Below the pieces are notes generated by a model, which worked only from the letters and a program-made list of their open reading frames with translations, had not been told where the DNA came from and did no database searches. A program made the position numbers and the translations under genes. This document shows positions 43,440 to 55,179 of a stretch of 64,000 bases of DNA, in pieces. Each line of letters starts with the position of its first letter. Position 1 is the stretch's first letter. This stretch comes from Prunus persica (Eukaryota; Streptophyta; Magnoliopsida; Rosales; Rosaceae). The DNA lies in contig NC_034014.1 of assembly GCF_000346465.2 (NCBI RefSeq), positions 17,745,542 to 17,809,541 on the forward strand. The letters run 5' to 3'.

Positions 43440-45075
43440 ATTTTAGGTCCGGAAGTGAGCGAGATTGATTATAAGGCCTTCTCCTACCCATTTGGGGCCA
43501 AACCCAAATTTCACCCCCTCAAAAAGTAACTATTTGGGTTTGGCCCTGACTTAAGTCGTTTTTTTCTCCCAACCCTCCAGACTCAAATTTTAAGTCCGCA
43601 ACTTTATTAAATTGTTTAAGAATGGTTTAAGTCTTTTTTTTTTTTTTTTTTACATATAACTTTTCTTCATTTAATATTTTTAAATAATTTCATTATTTAA
43701 TTTTTTTGAGCAATTTGACCTAAAAGTTTTGAAATTCCACAAATATAATTCCTCTTCAACATATTCATACTATCCTCCACAATCATGTTGTGTAAAATTA
43801 TACACGTCATCATGATTGAGTGGAGGTTATCCTTGCACCACATACGTGCAGGGCACCGAACAATAGCCCATCGAGCCTGTAGTTTTCCAAATGCTCTTTC
43901 AACATCCTTCCTGTACGCTTCTGGCATTTGTGCAAAAGGCCTCTTCTCTGGGTTATCAGGAGAAGAGATGATATTCACCAAAGTAGCCCAACGGGGGTAG
44001 ATCCTATTTGCCAAATGGTAGCCCAAGTAGTATTGATTTCCATTGACAATATATTCAACATGAAGAGCCACTCTATGCACCACATCATTGAACAATGGAG
44101 AACGAGCTAAAATGTTAATATCATTGTTGGATCCAGAGGCTCCAAAAAAAGCATGTCATATCCATGCGTCGTAAGAGGCCATCGCCTTTAGCAGAACATT
44201 GAGCTCTTTTTTTTTTTTTTTTTTTTTTGGTGACCGGTAAACTGGCCTGCCCAAGCAGATGGGCAGCTCTTCCATTCCCAGTGCATGTAGTCAAGACTTC
44301 CTAATATGCCTGGGAAGCTTGGACGGCTTGCCTTGTGCAATAGCTTGTAAAGGTTAAACGGATTTGGAGGCTTGAGGTACCATTGTCCATACACGGCTTC
44401 AACAGCACAACAAAATTTACAAAGTGATTCAAGAGCTGTGCTTTCACCCAATCTACAATACTCGTCGGTCGCGTCAACCGAGCATCCCCATGTGAGTATA
44501 TCAAAGACAGAAATTAAATTTTGCTCAAGGGATAAAGGAAAAGATGGCCTTGCCATGATTATCCATTGAAAGCTTGAAATGATATGAAAAGTATGAGAAT
44601 GAAGAAGATGATGTGCTTAATATGATATGAACAGTATGAGAGTGAAGAAGATGATGTGCTTAAAATGATATGAAAAGTATGAGAATGAAAGGAGATTGAT
44701 GAAATTGACAAAGGAAAAATAAATTGAGAAATAGAAAAAAAAAATTTGGTAGATTAATTGAGAAATAGGTGAGTATTTATAGAGTTTGGAGTGAGTTTTA
44801 CGGTTGGATTTGATTTAGATTAATTTAAAATATTATTTTAACTGTTGGATTTAAATTTGAGCCGTTGGATCTTTTTTTGTTTTACCGTTAAAATAGCTTA
44901 GATTTAATCTAGATCATTGATTTAAGTTACTATTATAATATATAAAATAAAATAAAAATGAAATTTGAATTCTTGCTGTTGGATTCCAACGGCAGCATCA
45001 CCGTAAGGCGACACTTGGCAAGCTGCTGCTTCAAGCTTCAAACAACGACTGCAGTGCGGGCCCCAATTTGATTCC
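43440..45075 (-). mobile_element. PIF/Harbinger element relic
   Basis: It is defined by its minus-strand transposase and by a GC-rich edge near 43470 (ccttctcctacccatttggg) of the kind seen at PIF/Harbinger ends. The right side is cut by the LTR at 45080, so its other end is not visible. Limits are approximate. Confidence 0.6.
43697..44556 (-). pseudogene. PIF/Harbinger transposase (DDE_Tnp_4 type), broken
   Basis: The N-terminal part (44556-44230) has LGESTALESLCKFCCAVEAV, FPGILGSLDYMHWEWKSCPS and AWAGQFTG, including the first catalytic Asp. The usual Cys of DCMHW is Tyr here. A 22-nt poly(T) run on the plus strand (44207-44228) then breaks the frame. The C-terminal part continues with LKAMASYDAWI, a stop where Trp is expected, HAFFGASGSNNDINIL (second Asp), then NDVVHRVALHVEYIVNGNQY and KDVERAFGKLQARWAIVRCP (catalytic Glu). 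The domain is otherwise nearly full length. It is a dead copy with one stop and one homopolymer disruption. Confidence 0.9.
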
Positions 45076-45079
45076 TTGC

Positions 45080-46655
45080 TGTTCACCCGTTTTATGTTCG
45101 TTCCTGTGATGGTAGGATAAAGTTCCCCATTGCCTTGAAAACCATTGACAAGTCAACAAGCCAACTTTCTTTAGTGTGCTAGCGTGCCACTGCTAGCAAT
45201 GAGAATTCTAGCAGACTTCTTAAAAATTGATTACTTGCGCCCCAAGTTACTGATATCTAAGCAAGCAATTGTGAATTTGGGTGAGGAATATCTCCCAAGT
45301 AAGTTCTTTTCTTGCCTCAGACTGATGAGGACTTTCACAATTTTTCATAGTACAAAACTGGTAGTTCTGGCGAGAATAAATGATAAGATAGCGAGCTATT
45401 TTAGGCAGAGGTGCCTTTTACAAAACTCAAAAAGGGAAGACCAACTCTAAAAAAACAACAAGAGAGAGCTGGACTTCAATTTCTGCCTGGATAAATGCTT
45501 CTGATCCTGGCTAGATTGGATATGTTTGTGCTAGACTGGACTATCAACACTTTCAACTGTCAAGTTTCAGCTGTAAATTGATACCAATGTTTGAGTTTGG
45601 CAGAGCTTTAATTTATTTCAAGCCCTGGAAGGCTTTTTGAATGGGCAGAATTGGAACCTTTTCAGTCTGGAAATGGCAGAAGTGGCTGGACTTGATGATT
45701 ACTGAGCTAGAACTGCATTGTAGTACTTGTTCTGCTTAATCAGGGCTCTCCATAAATTTGTTGAGGTTTTCATATTTGTAAAACTCGAACTCTGCTTGAT
45801 TTGGCTTATGCTAGACCAAATTTGTAATGGGAGAAATCTCGTTTTGAATGACTTATTTCTCTAAGTCTGAACTAGGGTTGAAAATTTTGATTTGTAGCTG
45901 GCTTCTTTCTTGTGGCTCAATGAGCTTTTGGTTGCTTCAGTGTTTTAAAGGTTTTTGAGATCAAGTGATCATTTTGAGTTTTTGCTTTTGATTGATTTTT
46001 TGGTTATCCTTTGATCTGTTCACCTCCTCTCATATTTATAGGAAATGCTGGAGTGGGTTTTTTAATCTTTAAAATGGGAGGCAGATCTTCAAAAAAATCT
46101 TTTCTCTTTTCAAAGTCGTAAAAGAAGGAAGTCATTGTTTTGGCAGATAAGAACCATCAATAATCAGCTTTCATAGAGGTCTTTTCTTTGCTTTTCTGAA
46201 GAAAAAAAACAAACAAACAAACTCCCTTTGTTCTTTGTTTGTTCCATATAAAGAGAAAAACTCAATTTGCCATGATGGTCAGTTTGCTTTCCTTGTTTGA
46301 ACAACTCCCTTGCTCCCTACTTATTTCTCGAAATCGTAGTCTGCTTATCTCTTAGAAGGCCACCTGCTTTGGTGCAGAATTGTATATATATAAAAATAAA
46401 AAATAAAAAAAGGTTATAATCTTTTGGTTGCAGAGTTTCAAAGAAGTCTTTCTGTTAATGACCTGCTTTTATTAATTACCAATCAACTCTCTTGTGATAT
46501 GCTTTAGTGGTCAATTGCCATTTAAATTAGTGTTTTTTACAACTCTGCCATTTCGTGAAAGACGTGGGCCTCTGATGTGTTTTTGGACTCTCTGTTCTTT
46601 TCTATTTTGTGGGCTTTTTGATTTTGGACCGGGTGTGCCAAATTAGGCCCAAACA
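45080..46655 (-). mobile_element. LTR A of the Tat-lineage gypsy family (solo or 3' LTR)
   Basis: TG...CA limits: tgttcacccgttttatg on the left, ...aggcccaaaca on the right. It is colinear with LTR C (59046-61144) and inverted relative to LTR B (47604-49317). Flanks are cttgc (45075-45079) and cttgt (46656-46660), a 4 of 5 match. The flank to the right of LTR C is cttgc. It lacks about 140 bp present in B and C near its 5' part. Confidence 0.85.
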
Positions 46656-47174
46656 CTTGTACATGGGCTGAGTGGGGTCCATTGAAATTTTTTTTGAGTC
46701 CAGGCAATAGTTGAACTGCTATTTGGCTCCTTCATTTTCTTGGTTTAGAAGAAATTTTGGGCTATAATTTAGGATATTTTGAATTTGGCCTCATGAATTG
46801 AAGATAACCTAATAAAGTCATACTTGAAAAAAAAAAAGTGAAGTGCATTTGGTAACTAGAGAACATTGTCCACCATCGTCTAGTATGTTCACATGAACTC
46901 AAACAAGCCACCCATACTTGCATTATTGTTAATTATTTTTTATTTCATTTCCATCATTTTTCTTGAATTTTAACCATTGTTATTTTTCTTAAATTAATAT
47001 TTTCATCAAAATTAGTGTTTTTGAACTCCTGTCCTGTTGTGTACTTCTACATTAATTACATAATTTACAGTGGCAACAAAAATAAAACATGGGTTATAAA
47101 GTAGATTTTTCATTCACTTTTTTCGAACGATGTTATATGAGAAAGTAAAATTATACATGTTCCCTAACAACAAT

Positions 47175-47214
47175 GTTGATATGGCCGAGTTGGTCTAAGG
47201 CGCCAGATTAAGGT

Positions 47215-47247
<33 letters not shown>

Positions 47248-47255
47248 TGTCAACA
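47175..47255 (+). tRNA. tRNA-Leu (anticodon AAG), left copy
   Basis: The 7-bp acceptor stem is GTTGATA with TGTCAAC (one T.G pair). The anticodon stem-loop is CCAGA-TTAAGGT-TCTGG with anticodon AAG. It has a class II variable arm, the T loop GTTCAAATC, A box TGGCCGAGTTGG and B box GGTTCAAATCC. The discriminator is A and CCA is not encoded. A CAA motif precedes the start and a T9 run follows as Pol III terminator. The body is identical to the right copy at 61664. Confidence 0.97.
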
Positions 47256-47353
47256 AATTTTTTTTTATTTATTAAAATTTTCATATTTGTGATATAAATA
47301 ACCTTATCCCCCTCCCTTTCTCTCTGGTGCATATATTGAAAAAGAGCAAACCC

Positions 47354-47509
47354 ATGACGAACTTGGCCATGGCTTCTCTCACACTCTCACTCTCAAAGCC
47401 CACCTCTTCTTCTTCCTCCTCTCACTGTTATTGAAAATTTCGAACCAGAGCTTCTTCCTCTGTTGCTCCTGGTGTCGACCTCAACACCCATCAATCCGCC
47501 ACTACAAAG
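47354..47509 (+). pseudogene. Broken duplicate of plastid-gene exon 1
   Basis: It begins MTNLAMASLTLSLSKP and is 156 nt against 165 nt in the right copy, having fewer Ser codons. The codon CGA of the intact copy is TGA here (HCY-stop), 26 codons into the exon. The donor after ACAAAG is kept. Intron 1 is cut after about 95 bp by LTR B and no later exons follow, so this copy cannot make the protein. The upstream tRNA is intact. Confidence 0.92.
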
Positions 47510-47603
47510 GTTCTTCTTCCATTACGCTTTTAGTTTTTATTTACCTATTTTTATTTCTAATTTCTCATAAAAATTGCACCATCACTAATTGCTTTGCTAC
47601 ACT

Positions 47604-49317
47604 TGTTTGGGCCCGAAAGAAATCTAAAAGAAAGGAACAAAGGACTGGACTTTGATTCCAAAAAAGAGAACCCAATCCACGTCAAAAGCCCACATCCTTT
47701 TTTCAAAAAGGCAAAGTTGTAAAAAACGCCAAAATAAGTGGTGTTTAACAACTAAGCAAATTGATAAAAAAGAAGAAGACTTGAATTGGGCCCAGTTTCT
47801 AAATCCCACCGTTATTCTCAAAGAAACCCAGGAACCAGTCAGCAAGATTTTTTCTGGAAAAAACCTATTCTCAAGGAAGCCCACGTGACCACCTAACTTT
47901 GAAAAGTCAACAATTTCAACTAGTTGCAAAGGAATTTGACAGGGAATTAATGAAGGCAGCCTTGCAGGAAGATTTCTCCAGTCCTTCACAGACAGAGAAA
48001 AGATCAAAATCCTTTTCTATATACAGAAAAATTCGGTAGACATCATTTCCAAGGGATAAGCAAGCTATATTTTTTGAAGGAGATAAGTAGGAAACATGGA
48101 GTTGTTCATCTGGAAAATCAAACTAACCATCATAGTTTAAAAGCTCTTACAAAGAGCAGTTACATTGGAAGAAGGGTAGGTTTTCTTTCAAAGAAAAAAC
48201 AGGGAAGTGATTGCCTTAGGAACTGACTATTAAGGGCTTATCTGCCGGAATTGATAAAACCCCATTTTCCTTACATTTAAAAATGAAAGATCTTTTGAGA
48301 ATTTTTGCCGCCCATTATTAAAGAATTAGAAACCCTGCTCCAAAACATTTTTTTTAATAAGAGAGGGTGAACAGAGCAAAGGACAATCAATCACACAATC
48401 AAAAATCAATCAAAGACAAAAACTCAAAATGATCACTTGATCTCAAAGAAACTTCAAACAAATTGAAGCGACCAAAAGTTCACTGAGCCACAAGAGAAAA
48501 GCCAGCTACAAATCAAAACTTATGAGTTTCAGACTTAGAGAAATAAGTCATTCAAAACGAGATTTCTCTCGTTGCAAATTTGGTTCAGCAAAAGCCAAAA
48601 CAAGTAGAGTCTGGGTTTTTACAAATATGAAAACCTCAACAAATTTATGGAGAACCCTGATCAAGCAGAACAGGTATCACAGTGCGATTCCAGCTCAGTA
48701 GTCCTCAAGTCCAGCCACTTCTGCCCCTTTCAGACTGAAGAGACTGCTATTCTGTTCGTTCTAAAAGCCTTCCAAGGCTTGAAATAGATTTGAGCTTTGC
48801 CAAACTCGAACGTTGGTATCGATTTACAGCTGAAACTTGACAATTGAAGTTGCTGACAGTCTAGTCTAGCACAGGCATACCCAGTCCAGCCTGGATCAGA
48901 AGCATATATTCAGGCAGAAATGGGAGTCCAGCCTTCTTTTTGTCTTTCTAGAGCTGGTTTTTCCCTTTTGAGTTTTGTAAAAGACAGTTCTACCTAAAAA
49001 CAGTTCATTTTCTAATCATTTATTCTGGCCAAAACTACCAGTTTTATACTGTGAAAAATTATGAAGTCCTCATCAGTTTGGGGCAAGAAAAGAACTTACT
49101 TGGGAGATATTCCTCACCCAAATTCACAACTGCTTGGTTAGAAATCAGTAACTTAGGTCGCAAGTTATCTATTTTTAAAGTCTGCTATGATTTCTCATTG
49201 CTAGCAGTGGCATGCTTGCACACTAAAGAAAGTTGACTTGTTGACCAGCCAATGGTTTTCAAGGCAATGGGGAACTTTGCCCTGCCATCACAAAAACAAA
49301 CATAAAACGGGTGAACA
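47604..49317 (+). mobile_element. LTR B, 5' LTR of plus-strand Tat gypsy element
   Basis: It starts tgtttgggccc in intron 1 of the broken gene copy and ends acgggtgaaca, the inverted equivalent of LTRs A and C. The intact intron reads ctacacttcg at this spot; here ctacact is followed by the LTR. The matching right flank of the insertion is missing because the element is truncated and fused at 57728. Confidence 0.88.
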
Positions 49318-49342
49318 ATTTGGCATGCCTAGTGTGACTTCT
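49318..49342 (+). promoter_or_regulatory. Primer-binding-site region of the Tat element
   Basis: Directly after LTR B: atttggcatgcctagtgtga. The inverted copy beside LTR C reads atttggcacgtccaatggga. The consensus tttggcacgcccagtgggac is usual for plant Tat-lineage elements. Which tRNA primes it I cannot say with certainty. Confidence 0.7.
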
Positions 49343-49499
49343 CAGTATACATACTCCTAGATAAATTTTTCTAAAGTATATGAATATTGGAAGTTCTAGC
49401 CAAAACCAACGCTGCGCCATGGAAGGAAATCAAGTAGTTCTCTGAGAAGGACTGGAGTCATAAGAAAGTGATGCGATGCAATCAGCCCATGGCAGAACC

Positions 49500-51345
49500 A
49501 GGAGCAGACGTTCCAGGTATGGCTCCAGAAGATGAAATCAGATATAGGAAGCTGTGTTCCGACAGGAGGCCGCAGCGCAAAGGAGCCAGGATAGTCTAAG
49601 CAACATGACAGCCATGATGCAATGGCAAGTTAACAGGCAGTTCAGGAAGGACCGTGAAGCTGCTATGGCCAAGATTCCAAACCCAGATGTTGTGGTCCAG
49701 CAGCTAGACCCCCTTACGGCCCTTCACCAGGATTGGCATGGCCATACCAAGAAAACCCTCTCATCGCACAGATGGCTGAAATACCAGGGCATTGAGAGAT
49801 CCAAGCTAGACAGAGGGGGAGAGCCATTCCCGTCCAAGAGCATGAGGTTCCAGTTCAGCAAGAAGGCACTGCACCAGTTCAGGTCCCCTAGAATCAGCCA
49901 GAACCTCCACCTATTCCACAACATGTGGCACAACGTGATCAGCCCTTGGCACTTCTGCCTAAGGCACTGGCTGTGTTGCCCTACAGACCCAGAAGGATAG
50001 ACCCCAATCCATTCCCTCCACCAGCAAGAGGCAGGAGAAGCAGATGGGGAATTAACCTTTTTGCCAATAATGACAAGAACAAACCGGGGTCAAACTGGAG
50101 GAATTATCTAGATCTTGAAGAAGAGGAAGAACATAAGGAGGAAGCTCTGCCCAGGCCATGCAGAATGGAGCACAGGATTAACCGTGCCCAGCCAGAACAG
50201 GGGCGAAATCCACACCCTGTCAATGCTTTGAATGACATGGGGGCACTGCAGAGAATGATCAGGGAGATGATGGAGCCTGAAGTCAGAAGAGGAGAAAGGC
50301 CTATCTATAGAAAACCATATCTAGCTTACATTGATCATATACCTCTATCCCCAGGTTTCAAGGTACCAAACTTCACCTTGTTCAACGAAGAGGATCCCCA
50401 TGCTTCATCAGTTGAGCATATAAGCAGATTCTCTATCCAGTGCATAGCCATAGAAAATAACCCTCTGTGAAAGCTGAGGCTTTTTGGAAATTCTTTCTCT
50501 GGAGAAGCCTTCACATGGTACACCAGTCTACCAGCTAATTATGTTCAAACCTGGGAGCAAATGGAAAGTGTTTTCCATTACTACTATTTTAGGATCCAGC
50601 CAGAAGTCACCATCAGTCATCTTGTTGCCCTAAAACAAAGTGAAGATGAGCCTGATCAGGACTTCATAACCAGATTCAAAAAGCTCAAGATGAAATGCCG
50701 GATCCCTATGGAAGAAAGGCACTTCATCCAGATGGCTTAAACCGCGCTTAAAATCTCTATGAGAAAAAGGTTTGACGGGATGCTGTTTGGAGACCTGGCA
50801 GAACTGGCAGACAAAGCATCTAAATATAAGGAATGCTTAGGGAAGAAAAACATAAGAGGAACTCTTCCAAAGGCATATACTACAAAACCCCTTCTTCTTT
50901 TTCAGTGCATCTGGTTAAGGTGGAATCAGAAGAAGACATAAAGGACTCGGAGGAAAGAGAAATTGCAGCAGGAATGGCAAAGTTGAAACATCCCATTAGC
51001 TGCAAGGCTCTTACAAAGCCACCAAAGGACCAGAAGTCGCCACCGTTCACAAGGGGGTTTATTCCAAACAAACCAACACAAAACAAGGTCTATTCCTTCA
51101 ATTTGACCAAGGTTGATGCTTTGTTTGATGAAATGCTACTACATAAGGCAATAGAGACACCCCACAGGTTGCCCAAGCCAGAAGAACTCAAGGGCAGACA
51201 ATATTGCAGGTGGCACAACTCTTGGAACCATTCCACCAATAGTTGTGTTGTTTTCAGAGATATCATACATGAAGGAATAATAGCAGGAAGGCTAAAACTG
51301 GCTGAGAAACCTCCCTCAGTTACAACAGATCCTTTTCCCCAACCC
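49500..51345 (+). pseudogene. gag of Tat-lineage gypsy element
   Basis: Pieces in several frames: MMQWQVNRQFRKDREAAMAK (49610), RPRRIDPNPFPP and an acidic tract (50000-50150), the retrotransposon gag core FKVPNFTLFNEEDPHASSVE and FGNSFSGEAFTWYTSLPANY (50356-50540), and RIQPEVTISHLVALKQSEDE (50590). A late Cys/His segment YCRWHNSWNHSTNSC (51210) replaces the usual CCHC knuckle, as in Tat elements. Stops at 50468 and 50740 and shifts near 49750 and 50950 break it. Gag would form the virus-like particle. Confidence 0.9.
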
Positions 51346-52489
51346 TAAGTCAACATGGTCAACTTAAATTGGCCAGAACAGAGTAGAGGCAAACCAGCGA
51401 CAGAAGCTAGCTCCAGCAGAGACAGAAGAGTCACAAGGGAGACTAATCAAAGGCCAAAGGCAACCATCTCAGCTGTGGTAGTATTGTGCAGCAGGTGCAA
51501 ATGTGAAAGTGAGTTAGAAGTAACTCTAGACAGGTAGAGTCAGCCCGCACCTAGCGTGTTTGACAGGATTGGAACATCATACCAATAAGGCCCAGTTCCA
51601 GCTCTATCTAAAGACAGAGCCAGACAAAAGGACTATCTAAGGCTTGCTCAGTGCAACAAAAGAATGACAGAGAAGCCAAAGAAAGAAATACCAATCAGAA
51701 TGCCAGGAAATGACAAGCCCTTGGCAACTATCATAGAAGGCAAATGGTATTCTGTTGGAAAAAGCAGTAGACCAACTATGGAGCTAACCAGAACGTAGAA
51801 AATGAGAGTTCAAAGGCAATACTGCACCTTCCTCAAAAACAGGGGTGAAACACAGGTACTTCCAGAGACCAATTCTGCCAAAAGAGCGAAAAGTGCAAAA
51901 GTAGCTCATCAGGCAAAACAAACAACATATCAGCCACAAGAGCTGATGAAGACAGAATCTCCAGGCAGACCTTCTATCCATCTTCCCTCATCCTCAATCA
52001 ATCGGCTTGAACCCCCACAAGTACAAGGTGAATCCGAAACTATTCCAGTGTAATGACAAGAAGACTGGACTGAAGAATATAAAGAGGAGCAGTTGGACTA
52101 TGAACCATCTACAGACGACCAGACTGGGCTCCTCGAAACAAAATAACAAAAGAACTGGACAGAAGAGTATGAGGAAGGACAGATGGAGTACGATGGAGAA
52201 CTGGATGAAGAAACTGAGGCTTTTGGTGCAGAATTAGAGAGTTTATTGCAAGGTGATCTAGGGATTAACATGGTGTTCATCTTGCCAGAGAAATTCATGG
52301 CGGCAGAAGGACAAGAAAACACTATGGAGGGAGACGTATTCTCCGAGGAAAGTTTTGAGTGTAGGTTTGCAGAGGTAGAGGAGGCACCAGAACAGCAAAC
52401 ACCTACTGTCAAAACAGGCATAATTGCCATAAAATTGGCTGCAGAACAGCTTTGTTTCTCCAAACCAACCAAGGAAATGGCTAATCACC

Positions 52490-53065
52490 TCAGACCTCTG
52501 TTCGTATCAGCAAACTTTGGGGGTATTCCTATTCCCAAGATAATGGTAGATGGAGGTGCAGCCATTAATCTTCTACCTCACAGATTGCTGAGCAAGATGG
52601 GCAGAAAGATCTAATTCCAACGCATCTGACTGTCACCAACTTTGCTGGGGCATCACCAGGACTCATGGAATCCTAGATGTGGACGTCATAGTTGGAACCA
52701 AAGGACTGAAGATTGCATTCTTTGTGGTAGACACCACTTCTACCACTTACAATGCATTGCTTGGCAGGGACTGGATCCACCAAAGCCAATGTGTTCATTC
52801 CACTCTGCATCAGCAACTAGCCCTTTGGAATGAAGAAGGTTACATGGAGATAGTAGAGGCCGATCCACGACCATTTCTACCATCTACTATGTGTTTTGAG
52901 GCAAGGTATTATCATGATGACCTTGGCCTTTTCACATTCTTTGGAGTTAACCAGAACGGCCGCCCCCATTGTGTTATGGCCCAAAGACTCATTAAAGATG
53001 GTCTAGCCAGTTATCTAGAAGACTGGAATAGGCCTTTTGTTCTAAACCTCCAGAACTCTGATGTT
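52490..53065 (+). pseudogene. Aspartic protease region of the Tat element
   Basis: FGGIPIPKIMVDGGAAINLL (52520-52580) carries the protease active-site Asp in the DGGAA form. Flap and second-half blocks follow after a frameshift (KIAFFVVDTTSTTYNALLGR, then DWIHQ, 52700-52790). The active-site motif itself is kept, but the frame breaks at about 52612. Confidence 0.85.
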
Positions 53066-53329
53066 TAGTTCCAATCAATAGGAAAAGGATCCAGCTGCAA
53101 CAATCCGATCCATTACAAAAAGATTGTTGATATATTGGGAAGAAACGAAGTTCTTTATGCGCAATCCAGCCATTAATATGGCATAATTCACCCATGAGAG
53201 TACTGAAGAACAAGAAGAAAGTTTACAGGATGAAGTACTAGATTTTGCACTAGCAGCACTAGATGATTCTTTAGCAGAACTGGAAGATCCATTACAGGAG
53301 ATAAACTTAGGGATAGAAGAGGATCCAAG

Positions 53330-54350
53330 ACCCACTTTCATTAGTACGCTGTTAAAAGAACCACTCAAGAGTGAAATCATTACACTTTTGCATGATTTAA
53401 AAGACTGTTTTGCTTGGCATTATCATGAGATCTCTGGATTAGATAGAAAACTGGTGGAACACAAGCTGCCAATTAAAAAGGGCTACCTTCCGGTCAAACA
53501 AGCCAGAAAAGGATGTCTAAATGAAGCATCCCCCAAGGATGAATATCCTATGTCGATGGTAGATATGCTAGTAGATGGAGCTACTCATAACCAAATGCTA
53601 TCTTTTATTGATGGCAATACAGGATACAATCAGATTATGGTAGCAGAAGAAGACATCCATAAGAGAGCCTTCATGTGCCCAGGACATATAGGTGCTTTTG
53701 AGTACACTGTAATGCCCTTTGGCTTAAGAAATGCAGGAGCCACTTATCAAAGAGCAATGAATTCTGTTTTCCATGATACGATAGGGCATTCTCTATAGGT
53801 GTGTATACATGATGTGGTAATTAAATCACCAGAAGAAGGAGATCATGTATCAAATCTAAGAAAGACATTTCTAAGAATGAGACAACATAAATTGAAAATG
53901 AACCCCAAGAAATGTGTTTTTGGAGTTTAAGCAGGAAATTTCTTAGGTTTCTTGGTCCACCAAAGGGGCATAGAGATTGACAAAAATAAAGCAAAATCCA
54001 TCATAGAAGCTTTACCACCTCGGAATAAGAAAGAGCTGCAGAGTCTCCTAGGAAAAATTAACTTTCTAAGGAGATTCATATCCAATTCTGCAGGAAAAAT
54101 CCAACCCTTCTCCTCTTTGCTAAGGTTGAAGCAAGAACAGACGTTCAAGTGGGAAGAACAACACCAGCAGGCTTTTGAGGAAATCAAGTTCTACCTCTCA
54201 TATCCCCCAGTTCTGTCCCCACCAAAGAGAGGCAGACCACTCAAACTCTATGTTTCTGCATCAGAAGTGTCTATTGGGAGTCTATTAGTTCAAGATAACG
54301 AGGAAGGGAAGGAACATACAGTCTACTATCTGAGCAGAACTCTGACATAA
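53330..54350 (+). pseudogene. Reverse transcriptase of the Tat element, defective
   Basis: DLKDCFAWHYHEISGLDRKL (53390) opens the domain. After KQARKG the sequence jumps to ASPKDEYPMSMVDMLVDGAT, so about 50 residues holding the first conserved RT blocks are missing. SFIDGNTGYNQIMVAEED and VMPFGLRNAGATYQRAMN follow. The catalytic box is CIHDVVIKS where YIDD or YVDD is expected, so one catalytic Asp is His. It has stops at 53799 and 53929. KIQPFSSLLRLKQ and the palm-thumb tail run to 54350. This RT cannot be active. Confidence 0.93.
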
Positions 54351-54356
54351 GTAGAA

Positions 54357-55175
54357 ATGAAGTATTCTACAATTGAAAGTCTTTGTCTAGCCTTATACTT
54401 TACTGCTGTGAAACTCATAAACTACATGCTGCCATTCACCATCTACATCATTGCCAAGACAGACCTAATCAAATACATGCTAACAAGGCTAATGTTGAGA
54501 GGCAGAATTGGAAAATGGACTCTGGCTTTGACAGAATTTTCTTTCAGATATGTTCCTCAGAAAGCTGTCAAAAGACAAGTTGTAGCAGATTTCCTAGCAG
54601 ACCATCCAGGGGAAGAGATTGAAAACATGGACTCTTTGGATATAGCAAATGCAGATCTGTTGACTAGAGCTCATACTTGCCTTAACAATCCCATCTATTC
54701 AGTTCACCTCACACCTTGGAAGCTGTACTTTGATGGATCAAAAACTGATGTAGCCTCTGGGCAGGGATTGTTTTGGAGGAGCCACTAGGGATCAGACACT
54801 GTTATTCTTTCCAGTTAGATTTCCAATGCACCAACAACAGGGCTGAATATGAAGCTTTAATCATTGGCCTTGAGATGCGAGTGGAATTAGGAATCCAATC
54901 TGTAGAGATCTTGGGAGATTCTATGCTTGTGTTAAAACAGATTGCTGGAGAATACAAGTGCCTAAATCCTTCTCTAGCTGTCTACCTAGTGGCAACCATA
55001 AATCTTTTGATAGAATTCTGGGAAGCTACTTGGGAACATATCCCAAAAGAAGAAAACTTTACAACCAATGAATTGGCTCAGATAGCAACATGGGTACAAA
55101 TGCCTGAAGACTGTGTGCAAAGGATAATCAAAGTAGGAAAGAAAAGTTTACCATTTGTTTGGCCAGAGGAATAGG
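54357..55175 (+). pseudogene. RNase H plus second (archaeal-type) RNase H of the Tat element
   Basis: The first RNase H block ends with RGRIGKWTLALTEFSFRYVP (54500). After a linker, a second RNase H starts at WKLYFDGSKT (54720) and continues in another frame with CTNNRAEYEALIIGLEM (54830) and VEILGDSMLVLKQIAGEY (54910). The double RNase H is the hallmark of the Tat clade of plant Ty3/gypsy elements. A stop at 54786 and a frame change break it. Confidence 0.9.
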
Positions 55176-55179
55176 GATA

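Larger units (their letters stand above)
46656..47603 (+). repeat. Duplicated flank, left copy (tRNA-Leu plus plastid-gene exon 1)
   Basis: About 950 bp are colinear and highly similar to 61145-62107. The shared block starts immediately outside the LTR (acatgggctgag...), runs through tRNA-Leu and exon 1, and ends in intron 1 at gctacact, where LTR B begins. By eye, differences are scattered substitutions and small gaps. Confidence 0.93.
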
